A program made the translations under genes and the position numbers. The notes beneath the pieces are model-generated. The model saw only the letters and a program-made list of their open reading frames with translations, did not search any database and was not told the DNA's origin. A stretch of 64,000 bases of DNA from assembly GCA_000620185.1 (NCBI GenBank), contig JHVO01000011.1, positions 1 through 64,000 on the forward strand. Reading direction: 5' to 3'. This document shows, piece after piece, positions 16,101 to 23,438 of this stretch (the first letter of the stretch is position 1; each line of letters starts with the position of its first letter). This DNA is from Geodermatophilaceae bacterium URHB0062. Its GTDB lineage: Bacteria; Actinomycetota; Actinomycetes; Mycobacteriales; Geodermatophilaceae.

Positions 16101-17012
16101 GTGATTTCTCCGCGGATGTTTCCGGTTCCGTACGCGCCGGTCGGCCACGGCTCTGACATCGACCTCGTCCTTGCCACCGAGCCGCCGCGCGCGCCTTCCG
16201 CCGGTCAGGTTCCTGGCCCCGGTCAGAGCCGTCTCGGTTCCGTCGAGCTACCGCCGGGTCGGCCTCTCGCGACGCGCGACCAGCGGGCCGAGTCTCCCTC
16301 GCCTGTCCTCTGGGTTTCCGACGACGAGGTGTCCGAGCCGGTCGAGATCTGGGCGAGGCTCGCCGAGCAGTTTCCTTCGACGAGTCTCTGGCCATTGCTC
16401 CTGCACGGGCTCGGGGACGGATCCGGGCGCCCGTGGGCAAGTGGCGAGTTGTCGCCGGTCGCTGAGGCCGAGATCGATGCCCTCGACCCCCAGACCGTGC
16501 TGGAGGACGCCTGGCACGGCTGGCTGGTCCCAATCGACAACCCGTGGGCGCCAGGCACAGGACCGCTCGCACCGTTCGGTCCGGGTTTCCCTGGCCTGAC
16601 GGCGGGGCAGCCGGCCTCCTTCGACGAGGTGCTGCCAGTTGACCCCGGCGGCAGTGCCCTGCTGGGCCTCGTGAGCTGCCGACGAACGGCCGACGCCATC
16701 GCGCTGGCCGGCTGGTACGGCTCGATCAACCGCATCGGGTCAGCCGAGGTCTCCGCCGTTCTCCGTTCGTGGGAGGACCGCTTCGGCGCAGTCCTGGTCG
16801 GTCTTGGATTCGCCACCATCACCCTCCTGGTGACCCGCCCTCCGACCACGGAGGAGGACGCGCTGCACGCTGCTGCCGAGGTCGCGGCCCTGTGCCCGGA
16901 CGCCCTCTGGCAGCCGGAGTCCCAGCCCTCCTCGGTCACGCGCGACTGCACTCTGGAAGCGATCAGCCGAGCGCTCGTGCGGGAGCCCGTGTGGCGCCTC
17001 TGGTTCGACTGA
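16101..17012 (+). CDS. DUF4253-domain protein
   Basis: The protein has about 303 residues. The C-terminal part carries DUF4253 hallmarks (FATITLLVTRPPTTEEDALH, AALCPDALWQ); the middle has WPLLLHGLGDG. The function of this domain is unknown. I chose the GTG at 16101; an ATG lies 15 bp further. Sequence upstream of it in the same frame looks non-coding and overlaps the threonine synthase promoter region. Confidence 0.72.
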   Translation: MISPRMFPVPYAPVGHGSDIDLVLATEPPRAPSAGQVPGPGQSRLGSVELPPGRPLATRDQRAESPSPVLWVSDDEVSEPVEIWARLAEQFPSTSLWPLLLHGLGDGSGRPWASGELSPVAEAEIDALDPQTVLEDAWHGWLVPIDNPWAPGTGPLAPFGPGFPGLTAGQPASFDEVLPVDPGGSALLGLVSCRRTADAIALAGWYGSINRIGSAEVSAVLRSWEDRFGAVLVGLGFATITLLVTRPPTTEEDALHAAAEVAALCPDALWQPESQPSSVTRDCTLEAISRALVREPVWRLWFD

Positions 17013-17113
17013 CGTCCCCGCGGCCGGCTTCGGCGGCCGTGCCCGAGCCTGTGGCGGCTCGCCACAACCGCGTCGTCGTCTGCGAGCCCCGAGGTCCACG
17101 ATCTTCAGAATTC

Positions 17114-17130
17114 GGTATCACATTGATACC
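17114..17130. promoter_or_regulatory. Perfect operator palindrome of the Doc toxin-antitoxin module
   Basis: GGTATCA and TGATACC flank CAT, a perfect 7-bp inverted repeat 8 bp before the antitoxin GTG. It overlaps a possible -10 (TACCAT at 17127-17132) with a -35-like TTCAGA at 17104, so antitoxin binding would block its own promoter. The start lies about 7 bp after this -10, pointing to a leaderless mRNA. Confidence 0.8.
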
Positions 17131-17138
17131 ATCTTGTC

Positions 17139-17345
17139 GTGGCCATGACCTTGCGCACCGACGACGAGCTGGAAGCGGCGCTCGCCGCCCTCGCCGAAGC
17201 CGAGGGCGCGTCGCGGCAGGAGATCGTCCGCCGCGCGGTTCTCGAGCGGTACGCCCGCAGCGGTCACACCGCTCGGGTGCAGGAGAGCTCTGCCCGTCTC
17301 ATCGAGCGCTGGGGCGACGTACTTGATCGCCTCGGCACAGTGTGA
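17139..17345 (+). CDS. Ribbon-helix-helix antitoxin
   Basis: This 68-residue protein has a ribbon-helix-helix N-terminus (MTLRTDDELEAALAALAEAE, then SRQEIVRRAVLERY) typical of dimeric DNA-binding antitoxins. The C-terminal tail (about 45-68) would bind and neutralise the toxin. The GTG at 17139 directly follows the operator; an ATG at 17145 is a possible alternative. Its stop overlaps the toxin start by four bases, so the two are translated together. Confidence 0.85.
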   Translation: MAMTLRTDDELEAALAALAEAEGASRQEIVRRAVLERYARSGHTARVQESSARLIERWGDVLDRLGTV

Positions 17346-17713
17346 TCGAGGTCGAGTACCTCGATCTCGAGGACCTGCTCGGGCTGGTGCGCGCCCTGGG
17401 GACTGGGCCGGTCCGTGACATCGGGCTTCTCGACTCGGCCGCGGCACGCCCGCGGTCGGCTGCCTTCGGGGAGGACGCGTACGGCAGCCTCTCGCTCAAG
17501 GCTGCGGCGCTACTTCACTCGCTGGTCGGAAACCATGCGCTGGTCGACGGGAACAAGCGGCTCGGATGGCTCGCCACTGTCGTGTTCCTCGACCTGAACG
17601 GGCACGTTCCCGACCTGGGCGACGACGCCGCATTCACGCTGGTCGTGGACGTTGCGGCCGGTGCAGTCGACGTCGAGGACATCGCCGCCCGCCTCCGTGT
17701 CGCTCCTCGCTGA
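17342..17713 (+). CDS. doc: Doc-type Fic-domain toxin
   Basis: This 123-residue protein carries the Doc/Fic active-site motif HALVDGNKR (His near 65), one residue different from the consensus HxFxDGNKR: Leu replaces Phe. Doc proteins phosphorylate elongation factor Tu and stop translation until the antitoxin binds. Length and the N-terminal EYLDLEDLLGLV are typical of Doc. The GTG start overlaps the antitoxin stop. The gene looks intact, so the module could stabilise the region or act in stress or phage response. Confidence 0.88.
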   Translation: MIEVEYLDLEDLLGLVRALGTGPVRDIGLLDSAAARPRSAAFGEDAYGSLSLKAAALLHSLVGNHALVDGNKRLGWLATVVFLDLNGHVPDLGDDAAFTLVVDVAAGAVDVEDIAARLRVAPR

Positions 17714-17829
17714 GACCTTTTCCGCGGCACCTTCCAACCGAGCCGCGTGCGCCATCACGGCTTGGGTGCTTCACGGCCGGTCGCGGCGTCGTCCCGACTA
17801 AGCGCCTCGAGAGCTCCGACGCGCGCTGA

Positions 17830-18165
17830 TCAGGCGGAGATCGCGTCGCGACGCATGAGCCGCAGGCGACGGCGCTCCCGCTCGGACAGGCCACCCCAGA
17901 TGCCGAACCGCTCGTCGTTCGCCAGGGCAAACTCCAGGCACTCGGCCCGCACCTCGCAGCCGGAGCAGACGCGCTTGGCCTCGCGGGTGGAGCCGCCCTT
18001 CTCCGGGAAGAAGGCCTCCGGGTCCGTCTCGGCGCACAGCGCGTTCAGGCGCCACGCTTCCTCGGACGAGGAGCCGTCGACCCACGGCATTGCCGGCATG
18101 GGGTCCGCAGCGGCAGCGAAGGAGTCAGGAACCAGGCTCAGGGACGGGCGGGAGAAGTACGACAT
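17830..18165 (-). CDS. WhiB-family iron-sulfur transcription factor (WhiB2-like)
   Basis: This 111-residue protein has four conserved cysteines (LCAETDPEAFF, then RVCSGCEVRAEC) that bind a [4Fe-4S] cluster. The G(I/V)WGG turn (FGIWGGLSERERRRLR) follows, with a basic tail for sigma-factor and DNA contact. The pattern is closest to WhiB2/WhmD, which takes part in septation and sporulation control. The ATG at 18165 follows GAGGAG; in-frame sequence upstream is leader. About 200 bp of non-coding DNA precede it and should hold its promoter. Confidence 0.92.
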   Translation of the reverse strand: MSYFSRPSLSLVPDSFAAAADPMPAMPWVDGSSSEEAWRLNALCAETDPEAFFPEKGGSTREAKRVCSGCEVRAECLEFALANDERFGIWGGLSERERRRLRLMRRDAISA

Positions 18166-18375
18166 CGGGAGCTCCTCAGGGGAAGTGGGAGGCGGTGTGA
18201 CGGACCGGTATCGGCCCGCTGCTTTCTGTAACGTTATGGGCACGACCGTCACGCTGGCTCCGGCACAAATACAACGGAACGACGCCGTCCGGTTGTCGGA
18301 TTGTGTCGACTTGGCGATACGTCGACCTGTCGCCGTAGGTCGCGAGGACCGGCGGGCGGCTGCGGGATCCGTGCA

Positions 18376-19536
18376 TCAGGTGTACGGGAGCCCGCCTCGC
18401 TCGACGAGCTGCCGGGCGATGATCGAGCGCTGGATCTCGTTGGTCCCCTCGCCGACCACCATGAGGGGCGCGTCCCGGTAGAAGCGCTCGACCGGGTACT
18501 CGGCCGAGTAGCCGTTGCTCGCGTGGATCCGCACCGCTGTCTGGCAGAGCTCCCAGCAGACCTCCGACGCGTACAGCTTCGCCATCCCGGCTTCGAGGTC
18601 GCAGCGCCCGCCGGCGTCCAGCCGGTCGGCCGCCGCGAACACCAGCATCCGCGCCGCCTCCAGCTTCACCGCCATGTCGGCCAGGTAGTTGCCGATCGAC
18701 TGGTGCATCCAGATCGGTACGCCGAACGCCTCCCGCGACTGCGCGTACGCCAGCGACGCCTCGAACGCGGCCCGCGCGACCCCCGTAGCCCGCGCGGCCA
18801 CCTGGATCCGCCCCAGCTCCAGCCCGCTCATCATCTGCGCGAAGCCGTTGCCGGCCGCCCCGCCGAGCGCGGCTGACGCCGGCACCCGGCAGGACTCGAA
18901 CGCGATCTCGCACGTCTCGACGCCCTTGTAGCCGAGCTTCGGCAGGTCCCGCGACACCGTCAGCCCCGGCCCCGGCTCGACCAGCAGCACGCTCATCCCA
19001 CGGTGCGCCGGCTCCACCGACGGGTCGGTCTTGCACAGCACCGCGATCAGCCCGGCCCGCCGAGCGTTGGTGATCCACATCTTCGTGCCGTTGACGACGT
19101 ACTCGTCGCCGTCCGGCCGCGCAACCGTCCGCATGGCCTGCAGATCCGAACCGCCGTCCGGCTCCGTCAGGGCCATGGTCGCCCGGATCTCGCCGGTGGC
19201 CAGCCGCGGCAGGTACCGGTCGCGCTGAGCACCGGTCCCGAACCGCGTTAGGAGAGACGCCACGACGCTGTGCCCGCCCATCGCCCCGGCCAGGCTCATC
19301 CACCCCCGCGCCAGCTCCTCGGTCACCGCCGCGAAGCACGACGTCGAGACCCCGAGCCCCCCGTATTCCTCGGGCACCACCAGCCCGTAGACGCCGAGCG
19401 CCTTCATCTGCTCGATCAGCGCCTCGGGATAGGTGTCCGCGTGCTCCAGCTCGCTCGCCGCCCGTACGACGTGTCGGTCGACGAACTGCCGCACCGTCGC
19501 GACGATCTCCCGCTCGACCTCGTCCAGTGCCACCAT
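18376..19536 (-). CDS. Acyl-CoA dehydrogenase
   Basis: This 386-residue flavoprotein of fatty- or branched-acid beta-oxidation has the signatures MALTEPDGGSD (about 120) and the C-terminal GEGTNEIQRSIIARQL, which contacts FAD. The catalytic Glu is expected shortly before that segment. The N-terminal helical domain, middle sheet domain and C-terminal helices are complete. It stands alone, with no electron-transfer partner beside it. ATG start. Confidence 0.92.
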   Translation of the reverse strand: MVALDEVEREIVATVRQFVDRHVVRAASELEHADTYPEALIEQMKALGVYGLVVPEEYGGLGVSTSCFAAVTEELARGWMSLAGAMGGHSVVASLLTRFGTGAQRDRYLPRLATGEIRATMALTEPDGGSDLQAMRTVARPDGDEYVVNGTKMWITNARRAGLIAVLCKTDPSVEPAHRGMSVLLVEPGPGLTVSRDLPKLGYKGVETCEIAFESCRVPASAALGGAAGNGFAQMMSGLELGRIQVAARATGVARAAFEASLAYAQSREAFGVPIWMHQSIGNYLADMAVKLEAARMLVFAAADRLDAGGRCDLEAGMAKLYASEVCWELCQTAVRIHASNGYSAEYPVERFYRDAPLMVVGEGTNEIQRSIIARQLVERGGLPYT

Positions 19537-19686
19537 GCCGAGCCTCCCGAGGAACCGACCGGCACCCGCCGGCCGTTGGCTGAACGAAACACCACCGGAG
19601 CATCGACCGGGTGACGATCCCGACCCAGGGGTTGAGCGAGCGCCGGACCGGGCACGGACAAGGGCAACCCACGAGAAGGAGGCGAC

Positions 19687-19845
19687 ATGGCAGGCATGCT
19701 TCGGAAGCTCATCGCATCAGGCGTAGCGGCGAAGGTCATCCAGGAGGCCCGCAAGCCGGAGAACCAGGCCAAGATCAAGAAGGCCATCGCGGACTTCCAG
19801 GCCAAGCGCGGCAGCGGCGGCACCGGAACGCGTCGCACGTACTGA
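19687..19845 (+). CDS. Small basic protein, 52 residues
   Basis: A strong GAAGGAGG lies 6-7 bp before the ATG, and the frame closes just ahead of a strong terminator hairpin, so this short gene is very likely real. The product is Lys/Ala-rich and helical (MLRKLIASGVAAKVIQEARK, then KIKKAIADFQAKRG) with a Gly/Arg tail. No family recognised; a membrane-surface or nucleic-acid-binding role would fit the charge. Confidence 0.75.
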   Translation: MAGMLRKLIASGVAAKVIQEARKPENQAKIKKAIADFQAKRGSGGTGTRRTY

Positions 19846-19862
19846 TCAACCCGCACATCCTC

Positions 19863-19892
19863 GGCCCCTGCCCGCACCCGCGGGCAGGGGCC
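19863..19892 (+). terminator. Intrinsic terminator-like hairpin
   Basis: A perfect 13-bp stem (GGCCCCTGCCCGC with its complement) has a 4-base ACCC loop, 17 bp after the small gene. The following bases (GTCGCGTTTG) give a weak T tract. Confidence 0.8.
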
Positions 19893-20103
19893 GTCGCGTT
19901 TGTCGCCATGGCTGATTGGCCAGGCCATTCGACGGAGCTGCTGGGCCGGTTGAGACAGAAGCGCTAGGCGCGAGAACGACCTACCGAAAATGCCCGGTCC
20001 GGTCCGATTCCTATGGCACCGTCCCGGCGACGGAGGTCGACGGCGTCGGCCCATCGGCGATCGAGATCGCGGCCTCCGGTGCCACTTCGACCAGGAGAAT
20101 CAC

Positions 20104-20826
20104 GTGACTCAGCCGCCTTACGCCCCGCCGCAGGGCCAGCCTGCCTACGGGCCTCCGCCGAACGGTGGGCAGCCGTACGGCCAGATGGGACCGGGGCAGG
20201 TTCCCTACGGGACCCCTCAGCCGCCGGCGCCCGAGAAGAAGCCGCTCTGGAAGAAGACGTGGTTCCGCGTCGTCGCCGCGCTCTTCGTCATTGCCGTCAT
20301 CGGATCGGCGACGAGTGGTGGCGACAAGACCGCGGACAGCACCGCCGCTGGAGCGTCGGATGCGCCTGCTGTCGGTGACAGCGCTGCGCCCGCGAAGGAG
20401 GTCGCCGAGGAGCCTGCTCCTGAGCCGGCGATGCCGGGAATCGGCCAGCCCGCCGCCGACGGGGACTTCAGCTTCGTGGTCTCGGGTGTCGACTGCAGCT
20501 TGACCGAGATCGGCAACTCATCCTTCGGCACGAAGGCCCAGGGGCAGTTCTGCATCGTGAACGTCGCCGTGACGAACATCGGCAACGAGGCGCAGAGCTT
20601 CTTCGGCGACAACGCCACCCTCTTCAACGCTCAGGGCCAGGAGTACTCGGCCGACAGTGAGGCTGCGATGTACCTCGAGGACTCTTCGTCGTTGTACGAG
20701 GAGGTCAATCCCGGGAACACCCTGAACAGCAAGGTGGTCTTCGACGTGCCGGCCGGTACGACGCCCACGTCGATCGAGTTGCACGACTCCGCCTTCTCCG
20801 GCGGCGTCACCGTCGCACTCAAGTAA
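20104..20826 (+). CDS. Membrane-anchored DUF4352-domain protein
   Basis: This 240-residue protein has a Pro/Gly/Tyr/Gln-rich N-terminus (1-45) and one membrane helix (about 55-75, VVAALFVIAVIGS). An Ala/Pro/Glu linker follows, then an immunoglobulin-like DUF4352 domain (about 125-240: CIVNVAVTNIGNEAQSFF) on the outer side. Such proteins occur at the actinobacterial surface; the ligand is unknown. The GTG at 20104 follows AGGAGA. A perfect 17-bp terminator lies just downstream. Confidence 0.85.
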   Translation: MTQPPYAPPQGQPAYGPPPNGGQPYGQMGPGQVPYGTPQPPAPEKKPLWKKTWFRVVAALFVIAVIGSATSGGDKTADSTAAGASDAPAVGDSAAPAKEVAEEPAPEPAMPGIGQPAADGDFSFVVSGVDCSLTEIGNSSFGTKAQGQFCIVNVAVTNIGNEAQSFFGDNATLFNAQGQEYSADSEAAMYLEDSSSLYEEVNPGNTLNSKVVFDVPAGTTPTSIELHDSAFSGGVTVALK

Positions 20827-20841
20827 GTCCCGACTCCTCGC

Positions 20842-20879
20842 ACAGGGGGTGTTCCGCCGGAAGGCGGAACACCCCCTGT
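20842..20879 (+). terminator. Intrinsic terminator-like hairpin
   Basis: A perfect 17-bp stem (ACAGGGGGTGTTCCGCC and its complement) has a GGAA tetraloop, 16 bp after the DUF4352 gene. No T tract, as is usual in GC-rich actinobacteria. Confidence 0.88.
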
Positions 20880-20934
20880 CGTCGTCGGTTCACGAATCCC
20901 GCGGTCGATCGGCTGATGTAGTAAACCGGCACCC

Positions 20935-21885
20935 ATGCATCGCATCGCCGTCCTCGACGACTACCAGTCCGTTGCCGCCGACTACTGCGACTGGTCCCAG
21001 GTGCCCGGCGACAAGGAGGTCGTCGAGTTCCACGACCACATCAGCGACGTCGACGCACTCGCCGCCCGCCTCGAGCCCTTCGACATGATCGTCGCGATGC
21101 GGGAGCGCACCGAGTTCCGCCGCAACCTGCTGGAGCGGCTGTCCAACCTCAAGCTGCTGGTCACCACCGGCAGGCGGAACAAGTCCATCGACGTCGAGGC
21201 GGCGACCGAACGCGGCATCGTCGTCTCCGGGACGGGGATCCTGCCGAACGGCACCGCCGAGCTCACCTGGGGCCTGATCCTCGCGACTGCCCGGCACATC
21301 CCACAGGAGGACGCCTCCGTCCGCGCCGGCGGCTGGCAGGAGACGGTCGGCACCGACCTCTCCGGCGCTCGGCTCGGCGTCGTCGGCCTGGGCGGCCAGG
21401 GCAGCCAGGTCGCCCGCATCGGTCTCGCGTTCGGCATGGACGTCGTCGCCTGGAGCCAGAACCTCACCGACGAGCGGGCGGCCGAGGTCGGCGTCCGCAG
21501 GGTCGAGCGGGACGAGCTGTTCGCTACCTCGGACTTCGTCACGATCCACCTGCTGCTGTCCAAGCGGACCCGCGGCCTCATCACCGCCGACGACCTGGCC
21601 CTGATGATGCACACCGCCGTCCTGATCAACACCAGCCGCGGACCGATCGTCGAGCAGCAGGCACTGCTCGACGCCCTGAACGACGGCACGATCGGTGGTG
21701 CCGGTCTCGACGTCTTCGACGAGGAGCCGCTGCCGGCCGACCACCCGCTGCGGACGGCGCCACGCACCGTGCTGACCCCGCACCTGGGCTACGTCACCCG
21801 CAACACCTATGAGGTCTTCTACCGCGAGGCCGTCGAGGACGTCGCCGCCTGGATCGCCGGTAACCCACTCCGGGTGCTCACCTGA
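20935..21885 (+). CDS. D-2-hydroxyacid dehydrogenase (NAD-dependent)
   Basis: This 316-residue protein has the lid domain, a Rossmann nucleotide site (LGVVGLGGQGSQVARIG, near 142) and the catalytic triad of the family: Arg in INTSRGPIV, Glu in DVFDEEPLP, and His in TPHLGYVT. It interconverts 2-keto and D-2-hydroxy acids. It lacks the ACT domain of full-length phosphoglycerate dehydrogenase, so serine synthesis is less likely. The ATG start has no ribosome site but sits about 10 bp after TAGTAA, a possible -10 for a leaderless transcript. Confidence 0.9.
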   Translation: MHRIAVLDDYQSVAADYCDWSQVPGDKEVVEFHDHISDVDALAARLEPFDMIVAMRERTEFRRNLLERLSNLKLLVTTGRRNKSIDVEAATERGIVVSGTGILPNGTAELTWGLILATARHIPQEDASVRAGGWQETVGTDLSGARLGVVGLGGQGSQVARIGLAFGMDVVAWSQNLTDERAAEVGVRRVERDELFATSDFVTIHLLLSKRTRGLITADDLALMMHTAVLINTSRGPIVEQQALLDALNDGTIGGAGLDVFDEEPLPADHPLRTAPRTVLTPHLGYVTRNTYEVFYREAVEDVAAWIAGNPLRVLT

Positions 21886-21891
21886 TCGGAC

Positions 21892-21923
21892 TTGCATCCC
21901 GTACCCAGGTACGGGCTTACCGT
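21892..21923 (+). promoter_or_regulatory. MerR-type promoter with mer operator
   Basis: A -35-like TTGCAT (21892) and a -10-like TACCGT (21918) are 19-20 bp apart, the over-long spacing that MerR activators correct by untwisting. Between them lies CCGTAC-CCAG-GTACGG (21899-21914). Its half-sites and 4-bp gap are those of the classical mercury operator as I know it. The first gene starts 7 bp after the -10, so the mRNA is probably leaderless. Confidence 0.82.
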
Positions 21924-21930
21924 TCCGCGC

Positions 21931-22263
21931 ATGGACATGCCGAACGAACGTCCGTGGGCGCCGGTCGACGTCTGCACGCTGCCGACCGCCGAACAGCCGC
22001 TGCGCGTGGCCGAGTGGGACAACCTGTTCGCCACCGCGCTGCGCACCGTCGAGCGCGGGTCGACCTGCGCCCGGCTCGTACTGAGTGGGGACGACGGACT
22101 CGTGGCCCGCGTCCAGCGGCTCGCGGACGCCGAGACCGCCTGCTGCTCCTTCTTCACCTTCACGATCACGCCACTGGACGACGCCGGGGTCGAGCTCGGC
22201 ATCGAGGTGCCGCCGTCGCGGGCCGACGTCCTGCCGGCACTTCTGGATCGGGCGCGACCGTGA
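21931..22263 (+). CDS. Small cysteine-pair protein of the MerR cluster
   Basis: This 110-residue soluble protein has a conserved ETACCSFFTFTI motif (Cys-Cys near 72) and acidic flanks. Similar small proteins accompany mercury-type regulators in actinobacteria, so metal or thiol chemistry is likely but unproven. It is first in a three-gene operon. Its TGA overlaps the GTG of the MerR gene. The ATG at 21931 is at the expected distance from the promoter for a leaderless message; another ATG follows at 21937. Confidence 0.68.
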   Translation: MDMPNERPWAPVDVCTLPTAEQPLRVAEWDNLFATALRTVERGSTCARLVLSGDDGLVARVQRLADAETACCSFFTFTITPLDDAGVELGIEVPPSRADVLPALLDRARP

Positions 22264-22703
22264 CCGACACCGGTCTTCGCAGCGGCCAGCTCGCGGCGGC
22301 CGCCGGCGTCAACATCGAGACGCTGCGCTACTACGAGCGGCGCGGGCTGCTCGCCGAACCGGACCGCAGCCCCGGGGGACACCGCCTCTATCCCGCAGAA
22401 ACCGTCACCGTGCTGCGGGTCATCAAGGCCGCGCAACGGCTCGGGTTCACCCTCGACGAGGTCGCCGACCTGCTCGAGGTCGGCCGGCACCGCCACCGGC
22501 CGGCACGTGTGGCCGACGCCGGACTGCAGCAGCGGGCGTCGGCCAAGCTGGTCGAGGTGGAGGAGCGCATCGCCGACCTGATGACCATCCGCGACACCCT
22601 CCGTGCGGCCGTCGACGCCGGGTGCGCCGACCTCATGGAGTGCGCCAGCACCGACTGCTGTCCCATCCCGTTCGAGACCCTCAGCACCCGGCCCGCCCGG
22701 TGA
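22260..22703 (+). CDS. MerR-family metal-responsive regulator
   Basis: This 147-residue protein has a winged-helix MerR domain (residues 5-72: GQLAAAAGVNIETLRYYERR), a dimerisation coiled coil (about 85-120) and a C-terminal cysteine cluster GCADLMECASTDCCPIPF. The pattern is close to mercury-type MerR. The position of the first mercury-binding cysteine (Tn501 Cys82) appears to be occupied by a His-rich stretch (GRHRHRPAR), so the metal or the coordination may differ. It overlaps both neighbours by four bases and should act on the promoter at 21892-21923. Confidence 0.85.
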   Translation: MTDTGLRSGQLAAAAGVNIETLRYYERRGLLAEPDRSPGGHRLYPAETVTVLRVIKAAQRLGFTLDEVADLLEVGRHRHRPARVADAGLQQRASAKLVEVEERIADLMTIRDTLRAAVDAGCADLMECASTDCCPIPFETLSTRPAR

Positions 22704-23035
22704 CGGCCGCCGATCGACGGTTCCACCTCCGGGGCGCCACGGCAGGTGCCGCGGCTGCCGCGTGTGCGGTCTGTTGTGCCGCACCCGTGCTGACGCTGCT
22801 CGGGATCGGCGTCACCGGTGCCGCGGCTGCCGGGCTAGCCGCCGTCTTCGCCGGCGTCGTCTTCGCGTTCGTCCTCGCGGGGGCGACGGTCGCCGCGGGG
22901 TCCTGGGACGTCGTCGGTCGCGGCGCGATGCCTGTGCGGTCGATGCCGCGCCCGGACCCGTGTCGATCGAGCTGGGTCAGCGGCCGGACGGGTTCTGACG
23001 CGCGGCCGGTTAGGCGTTTCCGCGGGAACGCCTAA
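22700..23035 (+). CDS. Small membrane protein with Cys motif, MerT/MerF-like in character
   Basis: This 111-residue protein has two membrane helices with CAVCCAAPVLTLLGIG at the start of the first (three cysteines near 20-25). This resembles the vicinal-cysteine helix of mercury uptake proteins, although no strict MerT/MerF match is claimed. GTG start overlapping the MerR stop. The stop codon lies inside a terminator-like hairpin, and the last 35 residues are low quality (PMRSMPRPDP onward), so the natural C-terminus may have been lost. Confidence 0.6.
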   Translation: MTAADRRFHLRGATAGAAAAACAVCCAAPVLTLLGIGVTGAAAAGLAAVFAGVVFAFVLAGATVAAGSWDVVGRGAMPVRSMPRPDPCRSSWVSGRTGSDARPVRRFRGNA

Positions 23036-23039
23036 CCGG
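23006..23039 (+). terminator. Hairpin overlapping the 3' end of the MerR cluster
   Basis: A 13-bp perfect stem (CCGGTTAGGCGTT and its complement) extends to about 16 pairs with one wobble. It covers the stop codon of the membrane protein gene and precedes the VOC gene by 25 bp. Confidence 0.78.
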
Positions 23040-23063
23040 AGGCCGCCTCGTTACGGTCGGATC

Positions 23064-23411
23064 GTGGCTGTCGACCTCTTCGCCGGACTTCCTGTCGCCG
23101 ACTACGGGCGGGCGGTCGCCTGGTACGAGCGCTTGCTGGGCTCGGGCCCCACCTTCCTGCCGAACGGCACGGAGGCCGTCTGGGAGATCGCCGAGCACCG
23201 ATTCCTCTACATCGACGTGCGACCGGAGCACGCCGGCCACGCGGTGCAGACGCTCTTCGTCGACGACTTCGACGAGCGGGTGCAGCAGATCGCCGACCGC
23301 GGGATCGAGCCCGCCGAGCAGGAGACGTACGAGAACGGGGTCCGGAAGTGGACCTACCGCGACCCGGACGGCAACGAGATCGGCTTCGGTGGCGCGCCGG
23401 TCGGGAACTGA
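23064..23411 (+). CDS. VOC-family (glyoxalase/bleomycin-resistance-like) protein
   Basis: This 115-residue vicinal-oxygen-chelate fold protein has one complete beta-alpha-beta-beta-beta repeat pair (GLPVADYGRAVAWYERLLG, then WTYRDPDGNEIGFGG). The DPDGN turn and the following acidic or aromatic residues are typical. Members bind metals or hydrophobic drugs; no specific substrate can be given. GTG start. Confidence 0.85.
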   Translation: MAVDLFAGLPVADYGRAVAWYERLLGSGPTFLPNGTEAVWEIAEHRFLYIDVRPEHAGHAVQTLFVDDFDERVQQIADRGIEPAEQETYENGVRKWTYRDPDGNEIGFGGAPVGN

Positions 23412-23438
23412 CCGACCGGCGCAGCCCGCCGTGTCAGA

